From Clostridia bacterium (GTDB lineage Bacteria; Bacillota; Clostridia; Oscillospirales; Acutalibacteraceae), in assembly GCA_900770255.1 (NCBI GenBank), contig CAAGJN010000078.1:1-26408 (forward strand): 26,408 nucleotides of DNA. The letters are read 5' to 3'. Below are positions 1 through 6,943 of this stretch, piece by piece. Position numbers and translations under genes: made by a program. The notes under the pieces are model-generated. The model was not told the DNA's origin. It did not search any database and saw nothing but the letters and a program-made list of their open reading frames with translations. Position 1 is the first letter of the stretch; each line of letters opens with the position of its first letter.

Positions 1-147
1 GGTTTTAATCGGCTCGATACCCTCGTTTTTAAGGTGAAAGGTGCGTTCCACCATTCCCTTGTACAGTAGGGGTTGAATAGGTTTTTTATTGAACAATCGA
101 ACCATGTGGAGACAATCGTAATGCTGGCAAAAAAGGAAACAATATGA
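1..147 (+). pseudogene. Possible 3' remnant of a RlmD/RumA-type RNA methyltransferase
   Basis: Forward frame 1 is open from the window edge except for a TAG at 67-69. It ends with a TGA at 145-147 that overlaps the ATG of the next gene in the ATGA arrangement. The last 25 codons end in SNHVETIVMLAKKETI. TrmA/RlmD (RumA) methyltransferases typically finish with a segment like HVExVVLL shortly before the stop, which is the only basis for the name. The part before the TAG (GFNRLDTLVF...) does not resemble that family. The reverse strand is also open over this stretch (for example MVRLFNKKPIQPLLYKG), but I do not recognise it. It may be a decayed gene, a gene disrupted near its end, or chance. 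Confidence 0.3.
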
Positions 148-698
148 AATTTATAACAGAACGGCTGATACTCCGTCCCTGGGAGGACGCGGACGCCGAA
201 AGCTTATATCAATACGCAAAAGATCCTGCTGTCGGTCCAGTTGCCGGATGGCCGGCTCACACAAGCGTTGAAAACAGCCTCGAAATAATAAGAACTGTTT
301 TGTCGGCGCCCGAGACGTATGCTGTCTGTCTCAGGGCGGATAACAAAGCGATCGGCAGCATCGGCCTTATACCACCGATGCAGTCACACACAACCACAGA
401 TGAAGATGAAATGGAGATTGGATATTGGATCGGAGTTCCCTTCTGGGGGAACGGGTATATCCCGGAAGCCGTGAGAAGATTGCAGAAGCATGCTTTTGAA
501 GATCTCGGATGCAGGGCGATCTGGTGCGGCTATTACGACGGAAATGAAAAATCCAGACGCTGCCAGGAAAAGTGTGGGTTTGTCTATCATCATACAGAGG
601 AAAACAAGCCGTGCGTACTGATGGGTGATATCAGAACGGAGCATTTTACTTACCTCACACGGGAGCGATGGCTGGCAAACGGCTGCGAGGAGCTGTGA
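144..698 (+). CDS. GNAT family N-acetyltransferase (RimJ/RimL type)
   Basis: This 184-aa cytoplasmic protein should transfer an acetyl group from acetyl-CoA to an amine, either a protein N-terminus or a small molecule; the substrate cannot be read from sequence. The start TERLILRPW is typical of the RimJ/RimL (Acetyltransf_3) branch. Residues 91-110 carry EIGYWIGVPFWGNGYIPEAV, whose WGNGYI is the acetyl-CoA pyrophosphate loop. Residues 134-146 (NEKSRRCQEKCGF) match the usual N.xS...EKxGF segment near the C-terminus. The ATG is preceded by AAGGA six bases upstream and overlaps the upstream stop as ATGA. A strong hairpin terminator follows. Length is normal for the family. Confidence 0.85.
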   Translation: MKFITERLILRPWEDADAESLYQYAKDPAVGPVAGWPAHTSVENSLEIIRTVLSAPETYAVCLRADNKAIGSIGLIPPMQSHTTTDEDEMEIGYWIGVPFWGNGYIPEAVRRLQKHAFEDLGCRAIWCGYYDGNEKSRRCQEKCGFVYHHTEENKPCVLMGDIRTEHFTYLTRERWLANGCEEL

Positions 699-710
699 GC
701 CTAAAAACAA

Positions 711-762
711 TTACAGAAAAAATCCCTTCTGCCAAAAGACAGAAGGGATTCCCTTTTTATGT
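711..762. terminator. Bidirectional Rho-independent terminator
   Basis: The 11-bp perfect stem AATCCCTTCTG / CAGAAGGGATT (721-731 with 740-750) has an 8-nt loop. An A-run lies on its left and a T-run on its right. It can end the acetyltransferase transcript on + and the symporter transcript on -. Confidence 0.9.
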
Positions 763-768
763 GTATTT

Positions 769-2286
769 TTATTCAACGCTGGCCTTTTCGCCTGCGGCAG
801 CCTTTCTTGCTGCAACCTCAGCAACCATTTCAGCCTGCTTCTTTTCCGTGATCTTGTAGAAGAGCATTGGGATGATCGTTGCGGCCATGCTTATAGCGCC
901 GGAGAGAATAAGGATATTCCAGAGCGTCGCCTCACCCTCAGGAGTGATATAAACGCCGTTAGCGGCTTCGGGATTGATGTTTGCCCACTCATAGGAGAAC
1001 ACGCCGATGAAAGCGCCGAGAGCCATACCGATCTTGTTGATGAAGGTCTGCATTGCAAAGCAGATACCCTCAGCACGCTCGCCGGTTTTCCACTCGAGAT
1101 AGTCAACGGTATCGCCTATCATAGCGTAGGTTATGATGTTGTTGACGCCCTGCGGGATACCAAGGAGAACAAGGCCGATAGCGCAGACGACAAGCTTCCA
1201 CGGAGCGTCATATCCGATGAAGTACATCGTGAACATGACGACTGCGCCGAGAATATGAACGGCTATGTATGACCACTTCTTGGTGAACTTCTTGGACATC
1301 CACGGTACGAGGAGGGAGGCCACAAGTCCGCCGGGAACAACAAGCAGGGTAATAAGGCTGTAGATGCCTTCCTCCTTGAGCACATACTTTGCAAAATACA
1401 GGCCGCCGGTGTAGGTATAAACCATTCTTGCTCCGCCGAGAATACCGGAGATAACGACAAGCATAAGCTGATCATTCTTGAACAGGAGCTTGAGGTTGTG
1501 ACCGAGCGAAGGCGGGGTATCGGTAGAGGTGAAGCGCTCTTTTGTGTTTTTGAAGCCGTAGTAGAACATCGGAATGGCTGCTACGACAAGCACGAGCGCG
1601 CAGATGAAGTAAGTCCATTTTAAGGTGTTCGCGTTCTGGCTGATGTACTGCGGAAGAACCGTGCCGTCCTCGCCCTTGTACTTCGCAGTTACGGCGGAGG
1701 TGATGATGGGGACGAAAACAGTGACGATACCTGCGCCGAGGGTGCAGGCGAGCCTCGCAACAGTCAGCATCTTGCCTCTGACCTCGGTGTCATTTGTCAT
1801 GCATGTCGAAAGACCCCAGTAGGGGACGTCGGCGACTGTGTAAACCATGCTCCAGATAACGTAGATAACGGAGATGATAACAAAAGTTGAGGTCGTCTTG
1901 GCGGGGAGGAACGGGCAGAAGCACAGAAGAGTCACTATGCCGATCGGTATTGCCATCCATTTGAGGTAGGGGCGGCATTTACCCCATTTTGTGCGTGTGC
2001 GGTCAACGATGCTGCCCATGATCGGATCGTTGAACGCGTCAAAAATTCTGGTGCCGAGCATCAGATAGGCAACTGCCATCGCGCCGCTGATCTTGCCGAT
2101 AGTCACGGTGTCAGAGCCGAAAAGCAGAGCGTCTGTGAGAAACACGGTCAGATATGAGCCGATAATGGTGCATATGAAGTTCTGGCCGAAACCCGCGACG
2201 CTGTAGGCGATGCCTTCTTTTGGCTGAAGACCCTTGTCCGGCGTTGTGCCGAAGACGGAGTGCAGCAGCTTGTCGAGTTTCTTCAA
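769..2286 (-). CDS. GPH-family (MFS) sugar:cation symporter, TTG start
   Basis: This inner-membrane transporter belongs to the glycoside-pentoside-hexuronide:cation symporter family, relatives of MelB and XynB. It probably imports a glycoside with Na+ or H+; the sugar is unknown. Residues 83-108 hold the family signature: DAFNDPIMG followed by DRTRTKWGKCRPYL, a cytoplasmic loop. About twelve hydrophobic segments fill the rest of the 505 residues. I start it at a TTG (2286-2284) because AAGAAGGA lies six bases upstream. The in-frame ATG 24 codons earlier, at 2358, sits at the expected transcription start and would add a charged, low-complexity extension. It has its own promoter and terminator and no enzyme partner beside it; the GH35 gene is over 21 kb away. 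Confidence 0.87.
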   Translation of the reverse strand: MKKLDKLLHSVFGTTPDKGLQPKEGIAYSVAGFGQNFICTIIGSYLTVFLTDALLFGSDTVTIGKISGAMAVAYLMLGTRIFDAFNDPIMGSIVDRTRTKWGKCRPYLKWMAIPIGIVTLLCFCPFLPAKTTSTFVIISVIYVIWSMVYTVADVPYWGLSTCMTNDTEVRGKMLTVARLACTLGAGIVTVFVPIITSAVTAKYKGEDGTVLPQYISQNANTLKWTYFICALVLVVAAIPMFYYGFKNTKERFTSTDTPPSLGHNLKLLFKNDQLMLVVISGILGGARMVYTYTGGLYFAKYVLKEEGIYSLITLLVVPGGLVASLLVPWMSKKFTKKWSYIAVHILGAVVMFTMYFIGYDAPWKLVVCAIGLVLLGIPQGVNNIITYAMIGDTVDYLEWKTGERAEGICFAMQTFINKIGMALGAFIGVFSYEWANINPEAANGVYITPEGEATLWNILILSGAISMAATIIPMLFYKITEKKQAEMVAEVAARKAAAGEKASVE

Positions 2287-2367
2287 CTTGTTTCCTTCTT
2301 TCTTCTTTTGTTTTGATGTGCCGCTCCCGGTAGGGAGAGCACGTTGCTTTAAAAGCACGTTTCGCTA

Positions 2368-2396
2368 ATTATAACATAGAAAATTAAATTTTTAAA
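2368..2396 (-). promoter_or_regulatory. Sigma-A-type promoter of the GPH symporter
   Basis: On the minus strand the -35 TTTAAA (2391-2396) and the -10 TATAAT (2368-2373) are separated by 17 bases. The -10 is perfect and the -35 matches 4/6. Transcription would start near 2361, giving a leader of about 75 nt that contains a small GC hairpin (about 2323-2340) before the TTG start. Confidence 0.6.
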
Positions 2397-2493
2397 CGAA
2401 AATTTGAAAAATACTTTTAACTTTATGTACTTTTTTATGGAAACAGTCGCTAAAAGAGCGGTTAATGCAACAAAAAGCTGATTTTGTGTGGCA

Positions 2494-2530
2494 ATATAAA
2501 ATACCAGCCTCCGATCGGAAGCTGGTATTT
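2494..2530 (-). terminator. Terminator of the XRE regulator gene
   Basis: AAATACCAGC (2498-2507) pairs with GCTGGTATTT (2521-2530). The inner part can also pair through CCGATCGG. It directly abuts the stop codon of the regulator, and the minus-strand 3' side is T-rich (TTTTATATT). Confidence 0.7.
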
Positions 2531-2776
2531 TTATTTGTTTTTGCTGTGTCCGGCCTCTGCTTCAATAAGCTCGACCAGCTCATGCGGCTGCATATTGAAT
2601 GCGGATGCAAGTTTCCAAACCGTCTCAAAATTGGCCTGTTTTTTGCCGCTTTCGATCATCGCCAGATGACTGCGCGCGATACCTGCAAGGCCGCTCAGAA
2701 CTTCCTGCGAGATGTGCCGTTCACTCCTCAGCCTTTTTATTACGGCGCCGGTTGCATACCTGTTGAAATCCGCCAT
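2531..2776 (-). CDS. Small XRE-family helix-turn-helix transcription regulator
   Basis: An 81-aa DNA-binding protein made almost entirely of one HTH_3 (Cro/CI) domain. Residues 10-64 show the pattern GAVIKRLRSERHISQEVLSG followed by LAGIARSHLAMIESGKK and the VWKLASAFNM helix, which is the usual five-helix fold. The start is taken as the ATG at 2776, because GGAG lies eight bases upstream; a GTG at 2785 overlaps that ribosome site. No partner toxin or metabolic gene is attached. It is a lone gene with its own terminator, and a palindrome upstream suggests autoregulation. The target genes are unknown. Confidence 0.85.
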   Translation of the reverse strand: MADFNRYATGAVIKRLRSERHISQEVLSGLAGIARSHLAMIESGKKQANFETVWKLASAFNMQPHELVELIEAEAGHSKNK

Positions 2777-2797
2777 TTCGATCACTCCCTATTTTTT

Positions 2798-2842
2798 ATT
2801 ATATGAAAAAACGGAGTGAAAAATGTCTGTCATGGTAGACAT
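2798..2842 (-). promoter_or_regulatory. Putative XRE promoter -10 with an upstream palindromic operator
   Basis: A perfect minus-strand -10 TATAAT lies at 2798-2803, but no good -35 sits at 16-18 bases. The -35 area is instead occupied by an inverted repeat, ATGTCT-N8-AGACAT (2823-2842), centred about 41 bases before the expected start. The position suits an operator bound by the adjacent regulator; this is inference. Confidence 0.45.
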
Positions 2843-3040
2843 GTAAGAAAATGTATAATGCCGATAATTTGATATGTGCAGCAAAGTATATGCCGCATAT
2901 GTCCGACGCGGCGGAAGGTACATCAAGTGATTCTCCTGTTTTTTTAGCGTGAGACGATCGGGAGCTTTTTTTTACTCTTCGGCTTTCGTTTTTCCTTTGT
3001 AATTATTCTTATTTTTGCCTGTATTTATCTGTTTAAATCA
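2843..3040. other. Intergenic stretch without a recognised gene
   Basis: Between the XRE operator and the alaS promoter I find no convincing coding frame or RNA gene. It holds a short inverted repeat (ATATG-CCG-CATAT, near 2890-2902) and two T-runs (about 2939-2946 and 2967-2974). The hairpins before these runs are too weak for me to call terminators. Confidence 0.5.
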
Positions 3041-3069
3041 TTGACATTCGCTCGCTTTCGGAGTAAAAT
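3041..3069 (+). promoter_or_regulatory. Promoter of the alaS operon
   Basis: A consensus -35 TTGACA (3041-3046), a 17-base spacer and a -10 TAAAAT (3064-3069, 5/6 match) place the start near 3076, just at the beginning of the T-box leader. Confidence 0.8.
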
Positions 3070-3075
3070 ATTAAA

Positions 3076-3327
3076 GTAAATATTTTATTGGCTGTGAAGA
3101 GCAGAGCCGCTTTTTCCACTCTCAGAGAGGTGCGTCGGCATAATGCCGCTGTGAGATGCGCTGTGTCAGGAGCTGCGGCAGCCGGCTCGGAGCCTCCCGC
3201 GTTGAACGGGCGTGGCCTGCGTTAAGGGCGATCAGAGGGGTGCAGTTTTGTGCAATCCGGGTGGTACCGCGGCTTTTGCCGTCCCGGGCAGAACAGCATC
3301 TATTTTTATTTTTAAGGAGCTGTTTTT
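3076..3327 (+). promoter_or_regulatory. T-box riboswitch leader of alaS
   Basis: The leader would bind uncharged tRNA-Ala and raise alaS expression. The T-box core GGGTGGTACCGCGG lies at 3259-3272; its TGGT bulge can pair with the ACCA end of the tRNA. The antiterminator fold is visible: CCGGG (3257-3261) with CCCGG (3283-3287), and CGGC (3270-3273) with GCCG (3278-3281) across a TTTT loop. Near the 5' end are GAAGAGCAG and AGAGAGG, typical of stem I. A GCT at 3172-3174 is a candidate Ala specifier, but I could not fold stem I with certainty. No canonical competing terminator stem (GGGACGG-type) follows; only T-rich sequence (3301-3313) precedes the ribosome site AAGGAG. Confidence 0.85.
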
Positions 3328-5967
3328 ATGGAATGGACAGGACTCAATGAACTCAGAGAAAAGTATCTGAGCTTTTTTGAGAGCAAGGGGCATCTCCGTA
3401 TGCCGAGCTTTTCGCTCGTACCGCAGGGGGATAAGAGCCTGCTGCTCATCAACGCCGGCATGGCGCCTCTTAAAAAGTATTTTACAGGCGAGCTGACCCC
3501 GCCGAGAACCCGCGTGACAACATGCCAGAAGTGTATCAGAACGCCCGATATCGAGCGCGTCGGAATCACGGCGCGGCACGGCACCTTCTTTGAGATGCTC
3601 GGCAATTTCTCCTTCGGTGATTACTTCAAGCATGAGGCTACCGCATGGGCGTGGGAGTTCTGTACAAGGGTGCTGGAGATGCCCGCCGATAAGATCTATA
3701 TAAGCGTATATGAGGAGGACGACGAAGCCTACGATATCTGGACAAAGGAGATCGGTATCGCGCCCGACCATATGGTGCGCCTGGGTAAGGAGGATAACTT
3801 CTGGGAGCACGGAGCAGGTCCCTGCGGCCCCTGCTCGGAGCTCTATTTTGACCGCGGCGAGAAGTACGGCTGCGGCTCTCCGACCTGCGGAGTAGGCTGC
3901 GACTGCGACAGATACGTCGAATTCTGGAACCTCGTCTTTACTCAGTTTGACAACGACGGCAACAACAACTATACCCGTCTCAAGAGCTGCAATATCGATA
4001 CGGGCATGGGCCTTGAAAGGCTTGCCTGTATTATGCAGGGCGTGGACAACCTCTTTGAGGTCGACACCGTTCAGAATATAATGAAGCACATCATGCAGAT
4101 CGCCGGCGTCAAATACCACGAGGATGAGAAGAAGGACGTCTCGCTGCGAGTTATCACCGACCATATCAGAAGCACCACATTCATGATCGGCGACGGCGTT
4201 ATGCCCTCAAACGAGGGCAGGGGCTATGTCCTGCGCCGCCTGCTCAGAAGAGCGGCGCGTCACGGCAGGCTCTTAGGCATTGACGGCACATTCCTCTACA
4301 AGGTGTGCGAGACAGTTATCAAGGAAAACGCCTCGGCCTATCCGAACCTTGTTGAAAAGCATGATCTCATCGTTAAGGTTATCAAGGCTGAGGAGGAGAG
4401 CTTTAACAAGACTATCGACACCGGCCTCAACCTGTTTGAGAACCTTATAGCGAATAACGATTCCAAGGTGCTCAGCGGCGCTGACGCATTCAAGCTTCAG
4501 GATACCTTCGGCTTCCCGATTGACCTTACAAAGGAGCTTTTAGAGGAGCGCGGGATGAGCGTAGATATCGAGGAGTACGACCGACTTTATGCTCAGAGCA
4601 GGGCGGCGGCCCGCGCGGCCCGCAAGGATGCAGGCGCGCAGGCGTGGAAGGACAGCAACATCTCTTTCAAGGATGTCGGCTCGACCGAGTTTGTCGGCTA
4701 CACAGAGAATTCCTGTGATGCCCGTATTAAAGCGATTGTCACAAACGGCGAGCGCGATGAGTTTGCAACCTCCGACTCCGAGGTCGTAGTTGTGCTTGAC
4801 AAAACTCCGTTTTACGGCGAGAGCGGCGGTCAGTCCGGTGATACTGGCGTTATCAGGACCGGCAACGCGACCCTTGAGGTCACCGCAACGGGCAAGACTC
4901 CCGACGGAGTTGTACTTCATATAGCAAGATTTATCAGCGGCGACAGCATCGCTCTCGGCGATAAGGTTCACGCTGAGATAGACGTAGAAAAGCGCGAGGC
5001 AACCCGCCGCAACCACACCGCGGCGCACCTGCTTCAGGCGGCGCTCAGGAAGCATTTGGGCAGCCATGTTGAGCAGGCGGGCCAGCTCGTCAACAGCGAT
5101 GAAGTTCGCTTTGACTTTACTCATTTCTCCGCGCTTACCGACGACGAGCTGAAATCCATTGAGCGCGAGGTCAACGAGGTTATTCTCAGGGGCGTTCCCG
5201 TTGAGACGCGCGAAATGCCGATCGAGGAGGCGAAAAAGCTCGGCGCAATGGCACTGTTTGGCGAGAAGTACGGAGATATTGTGCGCGTTGTCAGCGCAGG
5301 CGATTTTTCTATAGAGCTTTGCGGCGGTACACATGCCGATAATACTGCTAAGCTTGGCCTGTTCAAGATTATCTCCGAGTCTTCTGTTGCCGCAGGTATC
5401 AGGCGTATAACCGCTGTCACGGGCTTCGGGGTGCTTGAGCATATATCAGAGGACGAGCGTATCATGCAGTCCGCCGCGGCTGCGATGAAGCTGGGCAACG
5501 TCTCAGAGCTTGATAAGCGCGCCTCGACTCTTGCAGCGGAGCTCAAGGCGAAGGACAGGGAGCTCGCAGAGCTTCGCAGCGAGATATCAGCCCTCAAGGC
5601 CGGTAGCCTCATGGACAGCGCAAGACAGGTCGGCTCAGTCAGACTTATCACCGCTCAGGTCGAAGTATCGAACCCCGGAGAGCTGCGCTCGATGTGCGAC
5701 ACCGCACGCGACAGCGGAGCTGATATAGTCGCTGTGTTTGCGGGTGTCAACAAGGAGAAGGGCACTCTCAACTTCGCATGTGCCTGCGGCGCCGACGCTG
5801 TAAAGCACGGCGCTCATGCGGGCAGCATTGTGCGCGAGACTGCGAAGATTGCAGGCGGCGCGGGCGGCGGTAAGCCGGACAGCGCAATGGCCGGCGCGAA
5901 GGATGCTTCCAAGGCCGGCGAGGCTCTTGCCGCTGTTGACGGAATAGTCGGCGCCATGTTAAAATAA
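3328..5967 (+). CDS. alaS: Alanyl-tRNA synthetase
   Basis: This cytoplasmic class II synthetase charges tRNA-Ala and edits mischarged Ser/Gly. The 879-aa length is normal. The N-terminal catalytic domain starts with the typical LRxKYLSFFESKGH segment and includes TCQKCIRTPDIERVG and the Ala-specific YVEFWNLVF. The editing domain carries the zinc ligands HTAAH (His563, His567) and CGGTH (Cys665, His669). The C-terminus has a coiled coil (about 725-765) and a Gly-rich DHHA1 domain ending in AGGAGGGKPDSAMAGAKD. The ATG has AAGGAG upstream and follows the T-box leader. No terminator separates it from the HIT gene, so the downstream genes may be cotranscribed. In many Firmicutes alaS is followed by ireB; here ireB is 8 kb away on the other strand. 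Confidence 0.97.
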   Translation: MEWTGLNELREKYLSFFESKGHLRMPSFSLVPQGDKSLLLINAGMAPLKKYFTGELTPPRTRVTTCQKCIRTPDIERVGITARHGTFFEMLGNFSFGDYFKHEATAWAWEFCTRVLEMPADKIYISVYEEDDEAYDIWTKEIGIAPDHMVRLGKEDNFWEHGAGPCGPCSELYFDRGEKYGCGSPTCGVGCDCDRYVEFWNLVFTQFDNDGNNNYTRLKSCNIDTGMGLERLACIMQGVDNLFEVDTVQNIMKHIMQIAGVKYHEDEKKDVSLRVITDHIRSTTFMIGDGVMPSNEGRGYVLRRLLRRAARHGRLLGIDGTFLYKVCETVIKENASAYPNLVEKHDLIVKVIKAEEESFNKTIDTGLNLFENLIANNDSKVLSGADAFKLQDTFGFPIDLTKELLEERGMSVDIEEYDRLYAQSRAAARAARKDAGAQAWKDSNISFKDVGSTEFVGYTENSCDARIKAIVTNGERDEFATSDSEVVVVLDKTPFYGESGGQSGDTGVIRTGNATLEVTATGKTPDGVVLHIARFISGDSIALGDKVHAEIDVEKREATRRNHTAAHLLQAALRKHLGSHVEQAGQLVNSDEVRFDFTHFSALTDDELKSIEREVNEVILRGVPVETREMPIEEAKKLGAMALFGEKYGDIVRVVSAGDFSIELCGGTHADNTAKLGLFKIISESSVAAGIRRITAVTGFGVLEHISEDERIMQSAAAAMKLGNVSELDKRASTLAAELKAKDRELAELRSEISALKAGSLMDSARQVGSVRLITAQVEVSNPGELRSMCDTARDSGADIVAVFAGVNKEKGTLNFACACGADAVKHGAHAGSIVRETAKIAGGAGGGKPDSAMAGAKDASKAGEALAAVDGIVGAMLK

Positions 5968-6012
5968 AAGAAGAAAAACAAAAAAGCATTTTTACAGTAT
6001 GGAGGCGTTAAA

Positions 6013-6354
6013 ATGGACGACTGTATTTTTTGCAAAATAATCAAAGGGGAAATTTCCTCTAAGAAAGTCTATGAGGATGATGATGTCCTCGCATTTTACG
6101 ATCTCGAGCCGCAGGCACCGTTTCATGTGCTTATAATTCCGAAACAGCACATTAAGAGTGCCGCTGAAATTAACGGAGAGAACAGCGCGGTAGTAGCAAG
6201 AGTGTTCGAGGCGGCTGCGAAGATCTCAAAGCAGTTTGACCTCAAGGACGGTTTCAGAATAGTCAACAACTGCGGCCCGTGTGCAGGTCAGACAGTACCT
6301 CATCTGCATTTTCATATGCTCGGCGGCAGAGAATTCGGCTGGCCGGCAGGCTAA
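6013..6354 (+). CDS. HIT-family (HINT-like) nucleotide phosphoramidase
   Basis: A 113-aa cytoplasmic histidine-triad protein of the HINT branch, expected to hydrolyse purine nucleoside phosphoramidates such as AMP-lysine or aminoacyl-AMP adducts. The triad HLHFHML lies at residues 97-103 near the C-terminus, with His101 as the expected nucleophile. The N-terminal CIFC (Cys4, Cys7) is the usual metal-binding pair of bacterial HINTs. GGAGG lies upstream of the ATG. It sits 45 bases after alaS with no terminator. A link to clearing aminoacyl-adenylates formed by synthetases is plausible, but only from family knowledge and position. Confidence 0.93.
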   Translation: MDDCIFCKIIKGEISSKKVYEDDDVLAFYDLEPQAPFHVLIIPKQHIKSAAEINGENSAVVARVFEAAAKISKQFDLKDGFRIVNNCGPCAGQTVPHLHFHMLGGREFGWPAG

Positions 6355-6380
6355 TATAAATTGATCAGGAGATGTAAAAA

Positions 6381-6920
6381 ATGTCAGAGACATACACCAT
6401 GGAAATTGCGGGACTCAAAAGGGAGCTTCCTCTCTGCCCGGTCAGCGACAAGCTCGATATAGCTGCGTTTATCCTTTTCGGAGACGTTGAAGTGACTGTC
6501 AGAGCCGCCGAGGAGCTTATCAAGAAATGCCCGGAGTTTGATTATATCCTCACTCCGGAGGCCAAGAGTATCCCGCTTGCATATGAGATCTCGAGGCAGA
6601 GCGGCAAAAAGTACTTTGTCGCGCGCAAGAAGCCGAAGGTATATATGACCGATCCCGTTACTGTCAAGGTGCGTTCGATCACCACCGAGGAGGATCAGAC
6701 TCTCATTCTCGGCAGAGAGGACGGCGAGCAGTTGCGCGGCAAGCGCGTTCTCGTTGTCGATGACGTTATCAGCACCGGTGAGTCGCTGGCGGCTGTTATG
6801 GCACTCGCCGATGAGTTCGGCGCGAATGTTGTTGCAAAGGCGGCCGTCCTTGCAGAGGGCGACGCTGCAAAGCGCGACGATATAGTTTACCTTGAGGAGC
6901 TTCCGCTTTTCTTCAAATAA
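6381..6920 (+). CDS. Phosphoribosyltransferase (adenine phosphoribosyltransferase-like)
   Basis: A 179-aa type I phosphoribosyltransferase. The PRPP-binding loop VDDVISTG is at residues 126-133, after the beta strand KRVLVV. Residues 55-85 (YILTPEAKSIPLAYEI...YFVARKKPKVY) resemble the PP-loop and base-side region of adenine phosphoribosyltransferase. This suggests purine salvage: base + PRPP to nucleotide + pyrophosphate. It is slightly different from classical Apt, so the base specificity is not certain and xanthine/guanine remain possible. It sits 26 bases after the HIT gene, in the same presumed operon. Confidence 0.85.
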   Translation: MSETYTMEIAGLKRELPLCPVSDKLDIAAFILFGDVEVTVRAAEELIKKCPEFDYILTPEAKSIPLAYEISRQSGKKYFVARKKPKVYMTDPVTVKVRSITTEEDQTLILGREDGEQLRGKRVLVVDDVISTGESLAAVMALADEFGANVVAKAAVLAEGDAAKRDDIVYLEELPLFFK

Positions 6921-6943
6921 TTTTTGTGCGGTGATGCTGCAAA

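Noticed and set aside
1..143. Reverse-strand open frame (MVRLFNKKPIQPLLYKG...)
   Set aside because: Open for only about 47 codons to the window edge, without a ribosome site or recognised family. Chance is a sufficient explanation.
625..1272. 215-codon + strand frame covering the terminator and the 3' end of the symporter
   Set aside because: It runs through a strong terminator and is antisense to conserved membrane-protein codons.
2930..2975. Possible terminator on + formed by CTCC and GGAG before T8
   Set aside because: The stem is only about four pairs with a long loop, and no + strand gene ends nearby.
3232..4164. Long minus-strand open frame over the alaS leader and 5' end
   Set aside because: It overlaps conserved AlaRS coding sequence and the T-box. 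Its composition is that of an antisense shadow.
4540..5442. 300-codon minus-strand open frame inside alaS
   Set aside because: Antisense of the conserved AlaRS editing domain; no recognisable domain or start signal.
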